From: UBA1081 sp045537555
GTDB lineage: Bacteria > Bacillota > Clostridia > Oscillospirales > Acutalibacteraceae
Assembly (NCBI GenBank): GCA_045537555.1
Contig: JAZSPR010000147.1
Span: forward strand, 1 to 14,753
DNA length: 14,753 bases
Reading direction: 5' to 3'
The notes under the pieces were generated by a model. It saw nothing but the letters and a program-made list of their open reading frames with translations. It made no database searches and was not told the origin of the DNA. Below are positions 7,774 through 14,011 of the stretch, piece by piece. Positions within the stretch are counted from its first letter, which is position 1. Every line of letters starts with the position of its first letter. Made by a program: the position numbers and the translations under genes.

Positions 7774-8004
7774 AATTCGCAATTGGAAATTCGCAATTCG
7801 CAATTTCGGAAAAGGCTTCGCCTTTTGAACCATTATTATAATGGGGTCCCCGAAAATCATTAGATTTTTGGGGAGAGGAGGAGTAACGAAGTGATTGAGT
7901 TTTCGTGTTTACACGGAAACGATTGATACGGAGTTTACGACGACGAGGGGTAAGGGGTGAAACCCCTTCATAAATTGCGAATTGAGCATTGCGAATTGCC
8001 AATT
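7774..8004 (+). repeat. Family A repeat, long copy A2 with internal module
   Basis: Order: AATTCGCAATT units, TTCGGA, hairpin AAAAGGC-TTC-GCCTTTT (7810-7826), CCATTATTATAATGGGG, an inserted about 99-bp module, hairpin AAGGGGT-GAA-ACCCCTT, then AATTGCGAATT units. Without the module it would match copy A5. It fills the ilvC-ilvD gap with no gene. A run of T follows the right end (about 8001-8010), so the right half could terminate transcription, but that is not certain. Confidence 0.88.
7848..7946 (+). repeat. About 99-bp module inside family A, flanked by GGGGT
   Basis: Starts with an 11-bp hairpin CCCCGAAAATC-ATTA-GATTTTTGGGG (one G-U pair), then has unique sequence with a smaller hairpin TTTCGTGT-TT-ACACGGAA. 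It is bounded by GGGGT at 7843-7847 and 7947-7951, whereas module-free copies have a single GGGGT there. Bases 7863-7957 recur without a mismatch, by eye, on the minus strand at 14655-14749. Confidence 0.8.
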
Positions 8005-8039
8005 TTTTTATCAAAAGTAATAATTAAGGAGAACTATAT

Positions 8040-9701
8040 ATGCTCAGTGACAATCTTAAATTCGGTGCTATAAATGCACCTCACAGATCGCTTTATCACG
8101 CACTGGGACTTACAGACGAAGAACTTACAAAGCCTATGATAGGTATTGTAAGCTCATATAATGAAATCGTTCCCGGTCACACAAATATTGATAAAATTGT
8201 TGATGCCGTAAAGCTCGGTGTTGCATCGGCAGGCGGTACACCCATCGTTTTCCCTGCAATTGCTGTTTGTGACGGCATCGCAATGGGCCACAAAGGTATG
8301 AAATATTCACTCATCACCCGTGACCTTATTGCAGATTCAACAGAAGCTATGGCTCTTGCACACGGTTTTGATGCTCTTGTTATGGTTCCCAACTGCGACA
8401 AGAACGTTCCCGGACTTCTCATGGCGGCGGCAAGACTTAACATTCCCTGTATTTTTGTCAGCGGCGGTCCTATGCTCGCAGGTAAAGTTGACGGCAAAAA
8501 GACAAGCCTTTCAATGATGTTTGAAGCTGTCGGTGCTCACTCTGCAGGTAAAATTGACGATGCAAAGCTTCACGAATTTGAATGCAAGACATGTCCCACA
8601 TGCGGTTCATGCTCAGGTATGTATACAGCAAACTCAATGAACTGCCTTACAGAAGCTATCGGTATGGGTCTTCGCGGTAACGGTACAATCCCCGCTGTAT
8701 ATTCAAGCCGAATCGAACTTGCAAAGCATGCAGGTATGAAGATTATGGAGCTTGTGAAGAAAGACATCAAGCCCCGTGACATCATGACAAAGGAAGCCTT
8801 TGAAAATGCACTCACGGTTGATATGGCTCTGGGCTGTACAACAAACACAATGCTTCATCTTCCCGCTATTGCACACGAATGCGAAATTGACATTGACCTT
8901 GATATCGCAAACGATATCAGCAAGAAGACTCCCAACCTCTGCCACCTTGCTCCCGCAGGCAGAACATATATGGAAGACCTCGAAGAAGCAGGCGGTGTTT
9001 ATGCCGTTATGAACGAGCTCAACAAAAAAGGTCTTCTTCATACAGACCTTATCACTGCAACGGGCAAGACAGTAGGGGAGAACATTGAAAATGCAATAAA
9101 TCTTGACCCCGAAACAATCAGACCTATTGACAATCCGTACAGCGAAACAGGCGGTATTGCTGTTCTCAAGGGCAACCTTGCTCCCGAGGGAAGTGTTGTA
9201 AAACGCTCTGCAGTCGCTCCTGAGATGCTTTGTCACGAAGGCCCTGCAAAGGTCTTCGATTGTGAAGAAGACGCTCAGGCAGCCATCAACGGCGGCAAAA
9301 TCGTTGCAGGTGACGTTGTTGTTATCCGTTACGAAGGCCCCAAGGGCGGTCCCGGTATGAGAGAAATGCTTAATCCCACATCTTCAATTGTAGGTATGGG
9401 ACTGGGAAGCTCAGTTGCTCTTATCACAGACGGTCGTTTCAGCGGTGCCACAAGAGGTGCTTCAATCGGTCACGTTTCACCCGAAGCCGCATCAGGCGGT
9501 ATTATCGGTATCGTTGAAGACGGCGATATCATCAGCATTGATATCCCCGCAAATAAACTCGAACTTAAAGTTCCTCAGGAAGAAATCGACAGAAGAATGG
9601 CTTCATTTGTTCCCAAAACAAAGGAACTCACAGGTTATCATAAACGCTATGCAGCTCTTGTTCAGAGCGGCTCAAAGGGCGCGATACTTAAAGTTGACTA
9701 A
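8040..9701 (+). CDS. ilvD: Dihydroxy-acid dehydratase
   Basis: Iron-sulfur dehydratase that makes 2-oxoisovalerate and 2-oxo-3-methylvalerate, the common precursors of valine, leucine and isoleucine. 553 residues, normal length. Conserved blocks: VPGHTNID at about 44-51, VCDGIAMGHKGM at 76-87, PNCDKNVPG with Cys119, and CPTCGSCSGMYTANSMNC at 185-202. The PGH motif near residue 45, where many [2Fe-2S] enzymes have Pro-Cys-Asn, suggests the oxygen-sensitive E. coli-like class, as expected for an anaerobe (inference). Start 8040 has AAGGAG at 8026-8031. The stop is followed after one base by a CAATAATTTGTCGGG segment shared with two later genes. Confidence 0.97.
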   Translation: MLSDNLKFGAINAPHRSLYHALGLTDEELTKPMIGIVSSYNEIVPGHTNIDKIVDAVKLGVASAGGTPIVFPAIAVCDGIAMGHKGMKYSLITRDLIADSTEAMALAHGFDALVMVPNCDKNVPGLLMAAARLNIPCIFVSGGPMLAGKVDGKKTSLSMMFEAVGAHSAGKIDDAKLHEFECKTCPTCGSCSGMYTANSMNCLTEAIGMGLRGNGTIPAVYSSRIELAKHAGMKIMELVKKDIKPRDIMTKEAFENALTVDMALGCTTNTMLHLPAIAHECEIDIDLDIANDISKKTPNLCHLAPAGRTYMEDLEEAGGVYAVMNELNKKGLLHTDLITATGKTVGENIENAINLDPETIRPIDNPYSETGGIAVLKGNLAPEGSVVKRSAVAPEMLCHEGPAKVFDCEEDAQAAINGGKIVAGDVVVIRYEGPKGGPGMREMLNPTSSIVGMGLGSSVALITDGRFSGATRGASIGHVSPEAASGGIIGIVEDGDIISIDIPANKLELKVPQEEIDRRMASFVPKTKELTGYHKRYAALVQSGSKGAILKVD

Positions 9702-9702
9702 A

Positions 9703-9794
9703 CAATAATTTGTCGGGTCTTTTTAATTCGCAATTCTCAATTCTCAATTCGCAATTTCGGAACACCTTACGGTGTTGGATTATATAATTGCGAA
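9703..9794 (+). repeat. Family A repeat, short copy A3 with shared 3' leader
   Basis: Begins with CAATAATTTGTCGGG just after the ilvD stop, then AATTCGCAATT-type units, TTCGG, hairpin AACACC-TTAC-GGTGTT, and a single AATTGCGAA end. The second hairpin and the ATGGGG segment found in full copies are missing. Confidence 0.8.
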
Positions 9795-9803
9795 ATCAAC
9801 TCG

Positions 9804-10060
9804 GTAGGGGCGCCCATCGGGCGTCCGTTTGAAATAAAAACAAACTTCGTAGGGCGGCTTGCCCTCAAGCCGCCGATTGCGTAGTATAACGGAGCAATAA
9901 CGGTGGAACACCGTTGAATTTCAACATATTCAAGAAATTAGTTTGTCGGTTAGTGGAAATCAAAGATTTCCAATTTGTCTTCGACAAAACGGCGGCTTGA
10001 GGGCAAGCCGCCCTACGGGATTTGTTTGTATTACGACGGACTGCCAATGGCAGCCCCTAC
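9804..10060 (+). repeat. Composite repeat: family B copy B3 inside outer hairpins
   Basis: Outer 24-bp hairpin units lie at 9804-9827 (GGGCGCCC-ATC-GGGCGTCC) and, inverted, at 10037-10060 (minus-strand stem GGGCTGCC-ATT-GGCAGTCC). Spacers of 21 and 20 nt lead to the inner copy B3 at 9849-10016. B3 has perfect 26-bp inverted ends, starting GTAGGGCGGCTTGCCC, that differ from those of B1 and B2. Its internal hairpin is AACGGTG-GAA-CACCGTT where B1 and B2 have AACGATT-GAA-AATCGTT. It occupies the ilvD-to-ATPase gap. No gene is seen in this 401-nt gap. Confidence 0.88.
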
Positions 10061-10102
10061 GATGAAACATCCCGACAAATTCTGATTTAAAGAAGTGATT
10101 AT

Positions 10103-11293
10103 ATGAACAATCTCTCTCTCCTCGCAACACGGCTTCATTCAATTGCTGTTTTCAGAAATCTTTTAAAAGATGATGTTATAAATGCACTCATGAACCTTCT
10201 TGATTCATCAGATTGTGATGTCTCAGAAAAGGTTAACCGATATTCAGAATTCGTCTGTGAGCTTTATAATCACAGCGAAAACCTGAGTGAATACATTTTC
10301 CGTATCGTTACAAACGATGAAAACGTGTTTATCAGAAAGGTTGCAAACGGTCAGATTGTTTCTGATGAAATAAATGAATGTGTCCGTGCCGAGCTTTCAG
10401 TTTTTGAAGAAATTTCAATGCTCACACCCGATAAAATGAGAGATTTTGTCGGCTTTGAGGGATTCCTTCCCTCGTGGAAAACACGTGAAATTGACTTTCT
10501 GACAGAATATTTCAACCGTTGTGCAGATATCGGCAAATTCGGCTACGGTATTTATGCAAAATATCATATGTTCAATGTCAAGGACGGCGTAATCTGTCCC
10601 GTCAGACACCCCGACCCCGTCACACTTGCCGATTTGTCGGGCTATAAGAACGAAAGACAGGCTGTTATTGACAACACAAAGGCTCTGCTTGAAGGTAAGC
10701 CTGCGGCAAATATTCTTCTTTCGGGCGATGCAGGTACGGGCAAATCTTCAACCATAAAAGCCGTTGTGAATGAATTTAAAAATCAGGGACTTCGTATTAT
10801 TGAAGTGCGTAAGGACCAGCTTGTTGATATCCCTGTGATTATCGATGAGCTCAGCATCAATCCTCTGAAATTCATTCTCTTTATTGATGACCTTTCATTC
10901 AATCAGACAGACGATAATTTCAGCGCACTCAAGGCTATTCTTGAAGGCTCAGTTTCGGCAAAATCAAGCAATGTAGCCATTTATGCCACAAGCAACAGAC
11001 GTCATATTGTTAAGGAATCATTCAAAGAAAGGGATTCAAGCGACGATATTCACCGTAACGATACCGTTCAGGAGCTTATGTCACTTTCAGAGAGATTCGG
11101 TCTGTGCATTACGTTTGTAAAGCCCTCGAAAGAATGCTATCTCGATATTGTAAAGAACATCGCAGAGCATCATAACATCGAATACGATGAAGAAAAAATG
11201 TTTATGGAAGCAGAACGTTTCGCCCTCATAAAAGGCGGCAGAAGTGCCAGAGTAGCAAAGCAGTTTGTTGAGAGCCTTTTAAGCAAACAATAA
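10103..11293 (+). CDS. DUF815-type AAA+ ATPase
   Basis: Predicted P-loop ATPase of the DUF815/COG2607 group; its cellular role is not established and I do not assign one. 396 residues. The N-terminal about 170 are helical, without motifs I recognise. The AAA+ core follows: Walker A GDAGTGKSS at 208-216, Walker B FILFIDDLSF at 257-266 with Asp262-Asp263, a sensor-1-like ATSNRRH at 295-301, and GGRSARVAKQF near 378-388 as a sensor-2-like region. No signal peptide or membrane segment, so cytoplasmic. The ribosome binding site is modest (AAAGAAG, 10089-10095). It appears to be a single-gene unit bounded by repeats on both sides. The last codons and stop (CAA TAA) lie within the repeat-associated CAATAATTTGTCGGG segment. 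Confidence 0.9.
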   Translation: MNNLSLLATRLHSIAVFRNLLKDDVINALMNLLDSSDCDVSEKVNRYSEFVCELYNHSENLSEYIFRIVTNDENVFIRKVANGQIVSDEINECVRAELSVFEEISMLTPDKMRDFVGFEGFLPSWKTREIDFLTEYFNRCADIGKFGYGIYAKYHMFNVKDGVICPVRHPDPVTLADLSGYKNERQAVIDNTKALLEGKPAANILLSGDAGTGKSSTIKAVVNEFKNQGLRIIEVRKDQLVDIPVIIDELSINPLKFILFIDDLSFNQTDDNFSALKAILEGSVSAKSSNVAIYATSNRRHIVKESFKERDSSDDIHRNDTVQELMSLSERFGLCITFVKPSKECYLDIVKNIAEHHNIEYDEEKMFMEAERFALIKGGRSARVAKQFVESLLSKQ

Positions 11294-11370
11294 TTTGTCG
11301 GGCTCTTTTAAATTCTCAATTCGCAATGCTCAATTCGCAATTTCGGAACACCTGACGGTGTTGAATTCTT
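11288..11370 (+). repeat. Family A left-half copy A4, overlapping the ATPase stop codon
   Basis: CAATAATTTGTCGGG (11288-11302) contains the ATPase stop TAA. AATTCTCAATT/AATTCGCAATT units follow, then TTCGGAA and hairpin AACACC-TGAC-GGTGTT. The right half is missing, and a family B end follows directly. Confidence 0.78.
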
Positions 11371-11379
11371 AGACAAATT

Positions 11380-11405
11380 GGCGGCTTGAGGGCAAGCCGC
11401 CCTAC
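11380..11405 (+). repeat. Solitary right end of a family B element
   Basis: Identical over 26 bp to the right end of copy B3 (GGCGGCTTGAGGGC...CCCTAC) and preceded by GACAAATT, similar to the B3 interior edge. The rest of the element is absent, so this is a remnant or a solo end. Confidence 0.8.
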
Positions 11406-11430
11406 GTTGATGTCCTCGAAAAATTATTAT

Positions 11431-11548
11431 AATTAGCAATTAGCAATGCGCAATTTCGGAAAAGGCTCCGCCTTTTGAATCATTATAATGGGGTAAGGGG
11501 CAAAGCCCCTTCATCAATTGCGAATTGCGAATTTCCAATTGCGAATTT
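11431..11548 (+). repeat. Family A full-length copy A5
   Basis: A good reference copy without the internal module: AATTAGCAATT units, TTCGGA, hairpin AAAAGGC-TCC-GCCTTTT, TCATTATAATGGGGT, hairpin AAGGGGC-AAA-GCCCCTT, then AATTGCGAATT units. It lies in the 338-nt gap between the ATPase gene and spoIIID. Confidence 0.88.
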
Positions 11549-11570
11549 TTATCGGGCACAGCCCGATAAA
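11548..11570 (+). repeat. Perfect hairpin upstream of spoIIID
   Basis: TTTATCGGGC-ACA-GCCCGATAAA, a perfect 10-bp stem with a 3-base loop, directly attached to the right end of copy A5. The TTTATCGGG motif resembles the TTTGTCGGG segment found at other family A edges. It ends two bases before the possible spoIIID promoter. It could end incoming transcription, but lacks a U-run. Confidence 0.6.
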
Positions 11571-11572
11571 TT

Positions 11573-11600
11573 CATAATCCTTCTCCTTAATTCATATCTA
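11573..11600 (+). promoter_or_regulatory. Possible sigma-E-like promoter of spoIIID
   Basis: CATAAT at 11573-11578 and CATATCTA at 11593-11600, separated by 14 nt, partly fit the mother-cell sigma-E pattern (ATA-type -35, CATA-type -10). B. subtilis spoIIID is sigma-E dependent, so the location makes sense, but the -10 match is incomplete. CATATC and GATATG (11593-11598 and 11607-11612) also form a small inverted repeat here. Confidence 0.3.
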
Positions 11601-11631
11601 TTGAATGATATGTTTTAAGGAGGTTTTTTCT

Positions 11632-11883
11632 TTGAAAACGATTGTTGAAGAAAGGGCTGTTGAGCTCGGTGAATATATTGTTGAAAACAACACTACCGTC
11701 AGGGCAACCGCGAAGAAATTCGGCATTTCAAAAAGTACCGTTCATTCCGATGTTTCGGGAAGACTAAAAAAAACAAATCCGTCATTATATAACGAAGTCA
11801 GAAAAGTGCTTGACACAAACAAAGCTCAACGACATATAAGGGGAGGGCAGGCGACGAGGGCGAAGTATAAGGGGAAGCAATAA
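11632..11883 (+). CDS. spoIIID: Sporulation transcriptional regulator SpoIIID
   Basis: Small mother-cell DNA-binding protein that adjusts sigma-E and sigma-K regulons. I choose the TTG at 11632 (83 residues) because AAGGAGG at 11617-11623 stands 8 nt before it. An in-frame ATG at 11605 lies upstream of that site and would be poorly translated. The helix-turn-helix spans about 23-41 (VRATAKKFGISKSTVHSDV), followed by SGRLKKTNPSLYNEV and the basic tail RHIRGGQATRAKYK at 67-80, which in B. subtilis SpoIIID contributes to DNA binding. The family pattern (KSTVH, RL, NP, RGG-AT--KYK) is very clear. The final codons AAG CAA TAA lie at the edge of repeat A6. It is flanked on both sides by similar composite repeats and separated from the M23 gene by an inverted gene. 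Confidence 0.93.
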   Translation: MKTIVEERAVELGEYIVENNTTVRATAKKFGISKSTVHSDVSGRLKKTNPSLYNEVRKVLDTNKAQRHIRGGQATRAKYKGKQ

Positions 11884-11960
11884 TTTATCGGAGTCTTTTA
11901 AATTCGCAATTCGCAATGCTCAATTCGCAATTTCGGAACACCTGCGGTGTTGATTATATA
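11878..11960 (+). repeat. Family A left-half copy A6, overlapping the spoIIID stop codon
   Basis: CAATAATTTATCGG (from 11878) contains the spoIIID stop, then AATTCGCAATT units, TTCGGAA and hairpin AACACC-TGC-GGTGTT. Closely parallel to A4. Beyond it, 11966-11978 holds a small hairpin CTGAC-TTC-GTCAG, and a non-repeat stretch runs to about 12020. Confidence 0.8.
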
Positions 11961-12043
11961 AGAACCTGACTTCGTCAGAACCTTGTTATTCGCTTTGCTC
12001 ATAATAAAATGTGTGATAAAGCAAGTCCTTGACAAATTACTAT

Positions 12044-12146
12044 AATTATCAATGCACAATTCAGGAAATACTTCGCCTTTTGAACCATTATAATGGGGTA
12101 AGGGGCAAAGCCCCTTCATCAATTGCGAATTGCGAATTGCGAATTA
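12044..12146 (+). repeat. Family A copy A7, abutting the minus-strand gene
   Basis: AATTATCAATGCACAATT, a decayed first hairpin (AAATACTTCGCCTTTT), CCATTATAATGG (a 12-bp perfect palindrome), GGTAAGGGG, hairpin AAGGGGC-AAA-GCCCCTT, then three AATTGCGAATT-type units. Its right end supplies the stop codon of the minus-strand gene (TAATTCGC read on that strand). Confidence 0.85.
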
Positions 12147-12971
12147 TTTTCCCCTTTTCGTCTTCGTCGGGTCAACTTTTTTTGCTTTCTTCATGGCAAG
12201 TTCAATATCATATGACGGTTTTTTATATTCTTCAAATTTTTTTTCCTGTCTGAAATTTCTTGCAAATACATAAAGATGTCCTATATGACCTGACTGATAT
12301 TTCGGGTCTCCCGTTGCTATCTTTTCAGAAAGCTGGTCAATAGTCTGCTCTGCGATATAGGGGAATTCCTTTCTGAATTCGTCATAATCATCCTGAGAAA
12401 TGAAAACGTTGTGAAGCTTCCCGCGTGCGTGTGCGTTTCTCTCACTCTCACACTCTTTTAATCTCTCATTTTCTTCATTCTCTTCATTCTTACAATATAT
12501 AGGTAGTGTTCTTTTGGTGTTGCAATGATGTTGCGATGATGTTCTGTCAATGTTCTCTTCGTTATTTATCGGTGTTTTTTCTGATTTTGCATTGTGTTGT
12601 GTTTCAGAAATTTCATCATAATCCGTTTCATTGTAATCAACGAAACAGTTCTCCATATCATTCCAGCAGGAGAGTGTGAAAACATTCGTTTTGTTGACAA
12701 TTCTGTGACTTATCTCTTTTGTATCAATAAGATTTTTCACGGCTCTTCGTACCTGCTGTTTCGACAGCCCCGTCTTCTCACTCAGATAATCATATGAAGC
12801 TAAAACTTCCCCTTTGCAGATAACACCTTTTTTGTAAGGCTGATTTTTTCGGTTTGCATTAAGAAGAAGATGAATGAACACAACGAGTGTGTTCGGGTCG
12901 CTTATCCATGCCCAGTCAAGAAGTGAATAATAAAGTTTTACAAACATTTTTTTTCGCATTTCATTTTCCAA
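12144..12971 (-). CDS. Winged-helix replication-like protein (phage/mobile-element type)
   Basis: 275 residues with a TTG start at 12971, chosen because AAAGGAG (12981-12987, minus strand) lies 9 nt upstream; ATG codons at 12959 and further in are too distant. The N-terminal about 100 residues (FVKLYYSLLDWAWISDP, then YDYLSEKTGLSKQQVRRAVK) resemble winged-helix domains of phage and conjugative-element replication initiators of Firmicutes. A polar, low-complexity linker follows (about 115-185, with NEENEENE). The C-terminal part is basic (DEFRKEFPYIAEQTIDQLSE, GHIGHLYVFARNF) and ends in lysine-rich sequence. No membrane segment. It is the only minus-strand gene in the window. It lies between spoIIID and the M23 gene and looks like a stranded piece of an integrated element. 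The exact family is not certain; a DNA-binding role is inference. Confidence 0.75.
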   Translation of the reverse strand: MENEMRKKMFVKLYYSLLDWAWISDPNTLVVFIHLLLNANRKNQPYKKGVICKGEVLASYDYLSEKTGLSKQQVRRAVKNLIDTKEISHRIVNKTNVFTLSCWNDMENCFVDYNETDYDEISETQHNAKSEKTPINNEENIDRTSSQHHCNTKRTLPIYCKNEENEENERLKECESERNAHARGKLHNVFISQDDYDEFRKEFPYIAEQTIDQLSEKIATGDPKYQSGHIGHLYVFARNFRQEKKFEEYKKPSYDIELAMKKAKKVDPTKTKRGK

Positions 12972-13007
12972 AAAGCAAAACTCCTTTCACCCTTAGTCCA
13001 AACTCGC

Positions 13008-13030
13008 AAAAAAAGAACCCCATTCGGGGT
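13008..13030 (-). terminator. Terminator-like hairpin in the leader of the replication-like gene
   Basis: On the minus strand: stem ACCCC-GAAT-GGGGT followed by TCTTTTTTTG, a good intrinsic terminator shape. It stands only about 20 nt upstream of that gene's ribosome binding site, so it either blocks read-through or works as an attenuator. Confidence 0.5.
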
Positions 13031-13088
13031 ATCTTTTCAGGGGAACGAACAAATGTTTACAAAAAGTTTACAAAAATGAATAAAACAA

Positions 13089-13112
13089 CAGACGGATTCA
13101 AAAATCCGCCTG
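13089..13112 (-). terminator. Second hairpin, minus-strand terminator-like
   Basis: On the minus strand CAGGCGGATT-TTTG-AATCCGTCTG pairs over 10 bp with one G-U, followed by TTGTTTTATTC. On the plus strand the same position gives an A-C mismatch, so the minus-strand RNA is the better fold. Confidence 0.45.
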
Positions 13113-13276
13113 CTGTTTTCTCAAGGATTGTTTTATATGATTTAGATGAATATCAGATTTACCAATATATAGTGTATATTATTTTTACAACAACATTATA
13201 AAGTACAATATGTAATTTGTCAATAGCAAAATGAAAAAATTTCCTGAAAATTTTTATGAAGTACGGAGGTAACAGG

Positions 13277-14011
13277 ATGTCCGATTCTGATAACAAAAAG
13301 AAAGACTCGTTTTTAGGAGTTCTCGTTACGCAGAGTGTGGTTGCCGCATTACTTATCGGCGTAATGCTTTATTCTTTTTTCAATTCGGGCAGTTTTTATA
13401 AAACTGTCGTTGACGGCTATGAGGAGCAGATGAGCGAAGAATATTCGGCTGAAGATATCCGTGAAGCGTTTATGAAAATGAACGAATATGCCGAGGTTTT
13501 TGCCGAAAACTCAGGGGCTGAAAATGAAAGCGGTGTGACTTATCCCGCAGGCGGAAATGATATCCTTTTTACTTCGCTTGATGCACTCGAGGGGATATGT
13601 TTTGAGGAAATTGATACGGGTGTCATTATGGAATTGCCTGTTGATGATTATACCGTGTCGTCTGAATTCGGTTACAGAATAGGACCCATTACGGGTGAAG
13701 CGGGCATTCACACGGGGCTTGACCTCGCCGCCGATTACGGAACTGAGATAAAAGCCGCCGCCGACGGAAAAGTTGTTGATGCATCATGGGATAACAGCTA
13801 CGGAAATTATATAAAAATTCAGCATGATAATAATACCGTTTCAATTTATGCGCATTGTTCGTCGCTGTGTGCCGAAGAAGGTGACAAAGTTAAAACGGGT
13901 GACATTATTGCCCGAGTCGGTTCAACAGGCGACTCTACGGGAAATCATCTTCATTTTGAAATAAGAAAAGATAACATAAGAATAAATCCTTCGTTTTATG
14001 TTGATGTTTAA
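13277..14011 (+). CDS. M23 (LytM-type) membrane-anchored sporulation protein, SpoIIQ/SpoIVFA-like
   Basis: 244 residues from ATG 13277, which follows GGAGG (13265-13269) by 7 nt; an in-frame ATG at 13256 lies upstream of that site. A short charged cytoplasmic tail (1-10), one membrane segment (about 12-35), an acidic extracytoplasmic stretch (40-95), then an M23 domain (about 125-240). All expected zinc ligands are present: His145 and Asp149 in HTGLD, His193, and His224/His226 in HLHFE. A linkage to spoIIID argues for SpoIIQ, the forespore partner of the SpoIIIA channel. Overlap with an M50 protease gene argues for SpoIVFA, the inhibitor of SpoIVFB. B. subtilis SpoIIQ lacks a complete zinc site, whereas clostridial SpoIIQ usually keeps one. 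I favour a SpoIIQ-type protein but leave the name open. Confidence 0.82.
   Translation: MSDSDNKKKDSFLGVLVTQSVVAALLIGVMLYSFFNSGSFYKTVVDGYEEQMSEEYSAEDIREAFMKMNEYAEVFAENSGAENESGVTYPAGGNDILFTSLDALEGICFEEIDTGVIMELPVDDYTVSSEFGYRIGPITGEAGIHTGLDLAADYGTEIKAAADGKVVDASWDNSYGNYIKIQHDNNTVSIYAHCSSLCAEEGDKVKTGDIIARVGSTGDSTGNHLHFEIRKDNIRINPSFYVDV

Larger units (their letters stand above)
12972..13276. other. Divergent intergenic region with two hairpins
   Basis: No gene is seen in this 305-nt stretch between the divergent replication-like and M23 genes. It holds two hairpins (described separately) that read as terminators on the minus strand, and an AT-rich part (about 13125-13250) that should carry the promoter of the M23 gene. 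I could not pick out a convincing sigma-F, sigma-E or vegetative promoter there. Confidence 0.6.

Noticed and set aside
7595..8014. Minus-strand open frame across the ilvC end and repeat A2 (139 codons)
   Set aside because: Composed of repeat A2 plus antisense ilvC; no family-like sequence and no ribosome binding site.
8703..9236. Long open frame on the minus strand inside ilvD (177 codons)
   Set aside because: Shadow of ilvD with unnatural Cys/Asn composition and no start signal.
10103..11293. ATPase gene as part of a defence or sporulation system
   Set aside because: The DUF815-like motifs are clear, but nothing in the neighbours shows a partner effector or operon, so no system is claimed.
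11311..11345. CRISPR-like array from closely spaced AATTCGCAATT units
   Set aside because: The units are about 10 bp, AT-rich, nearly adjacent with no unique spacers of constant length, and no cas gene is present.
11605..11631. Upstream ATG start for spoIIID adding nine residues
   Set aside because: The strong AAGGAGG lies downstream of this ATG and is well spaced for the TTG at 11632; the added residues do not resemble the family.
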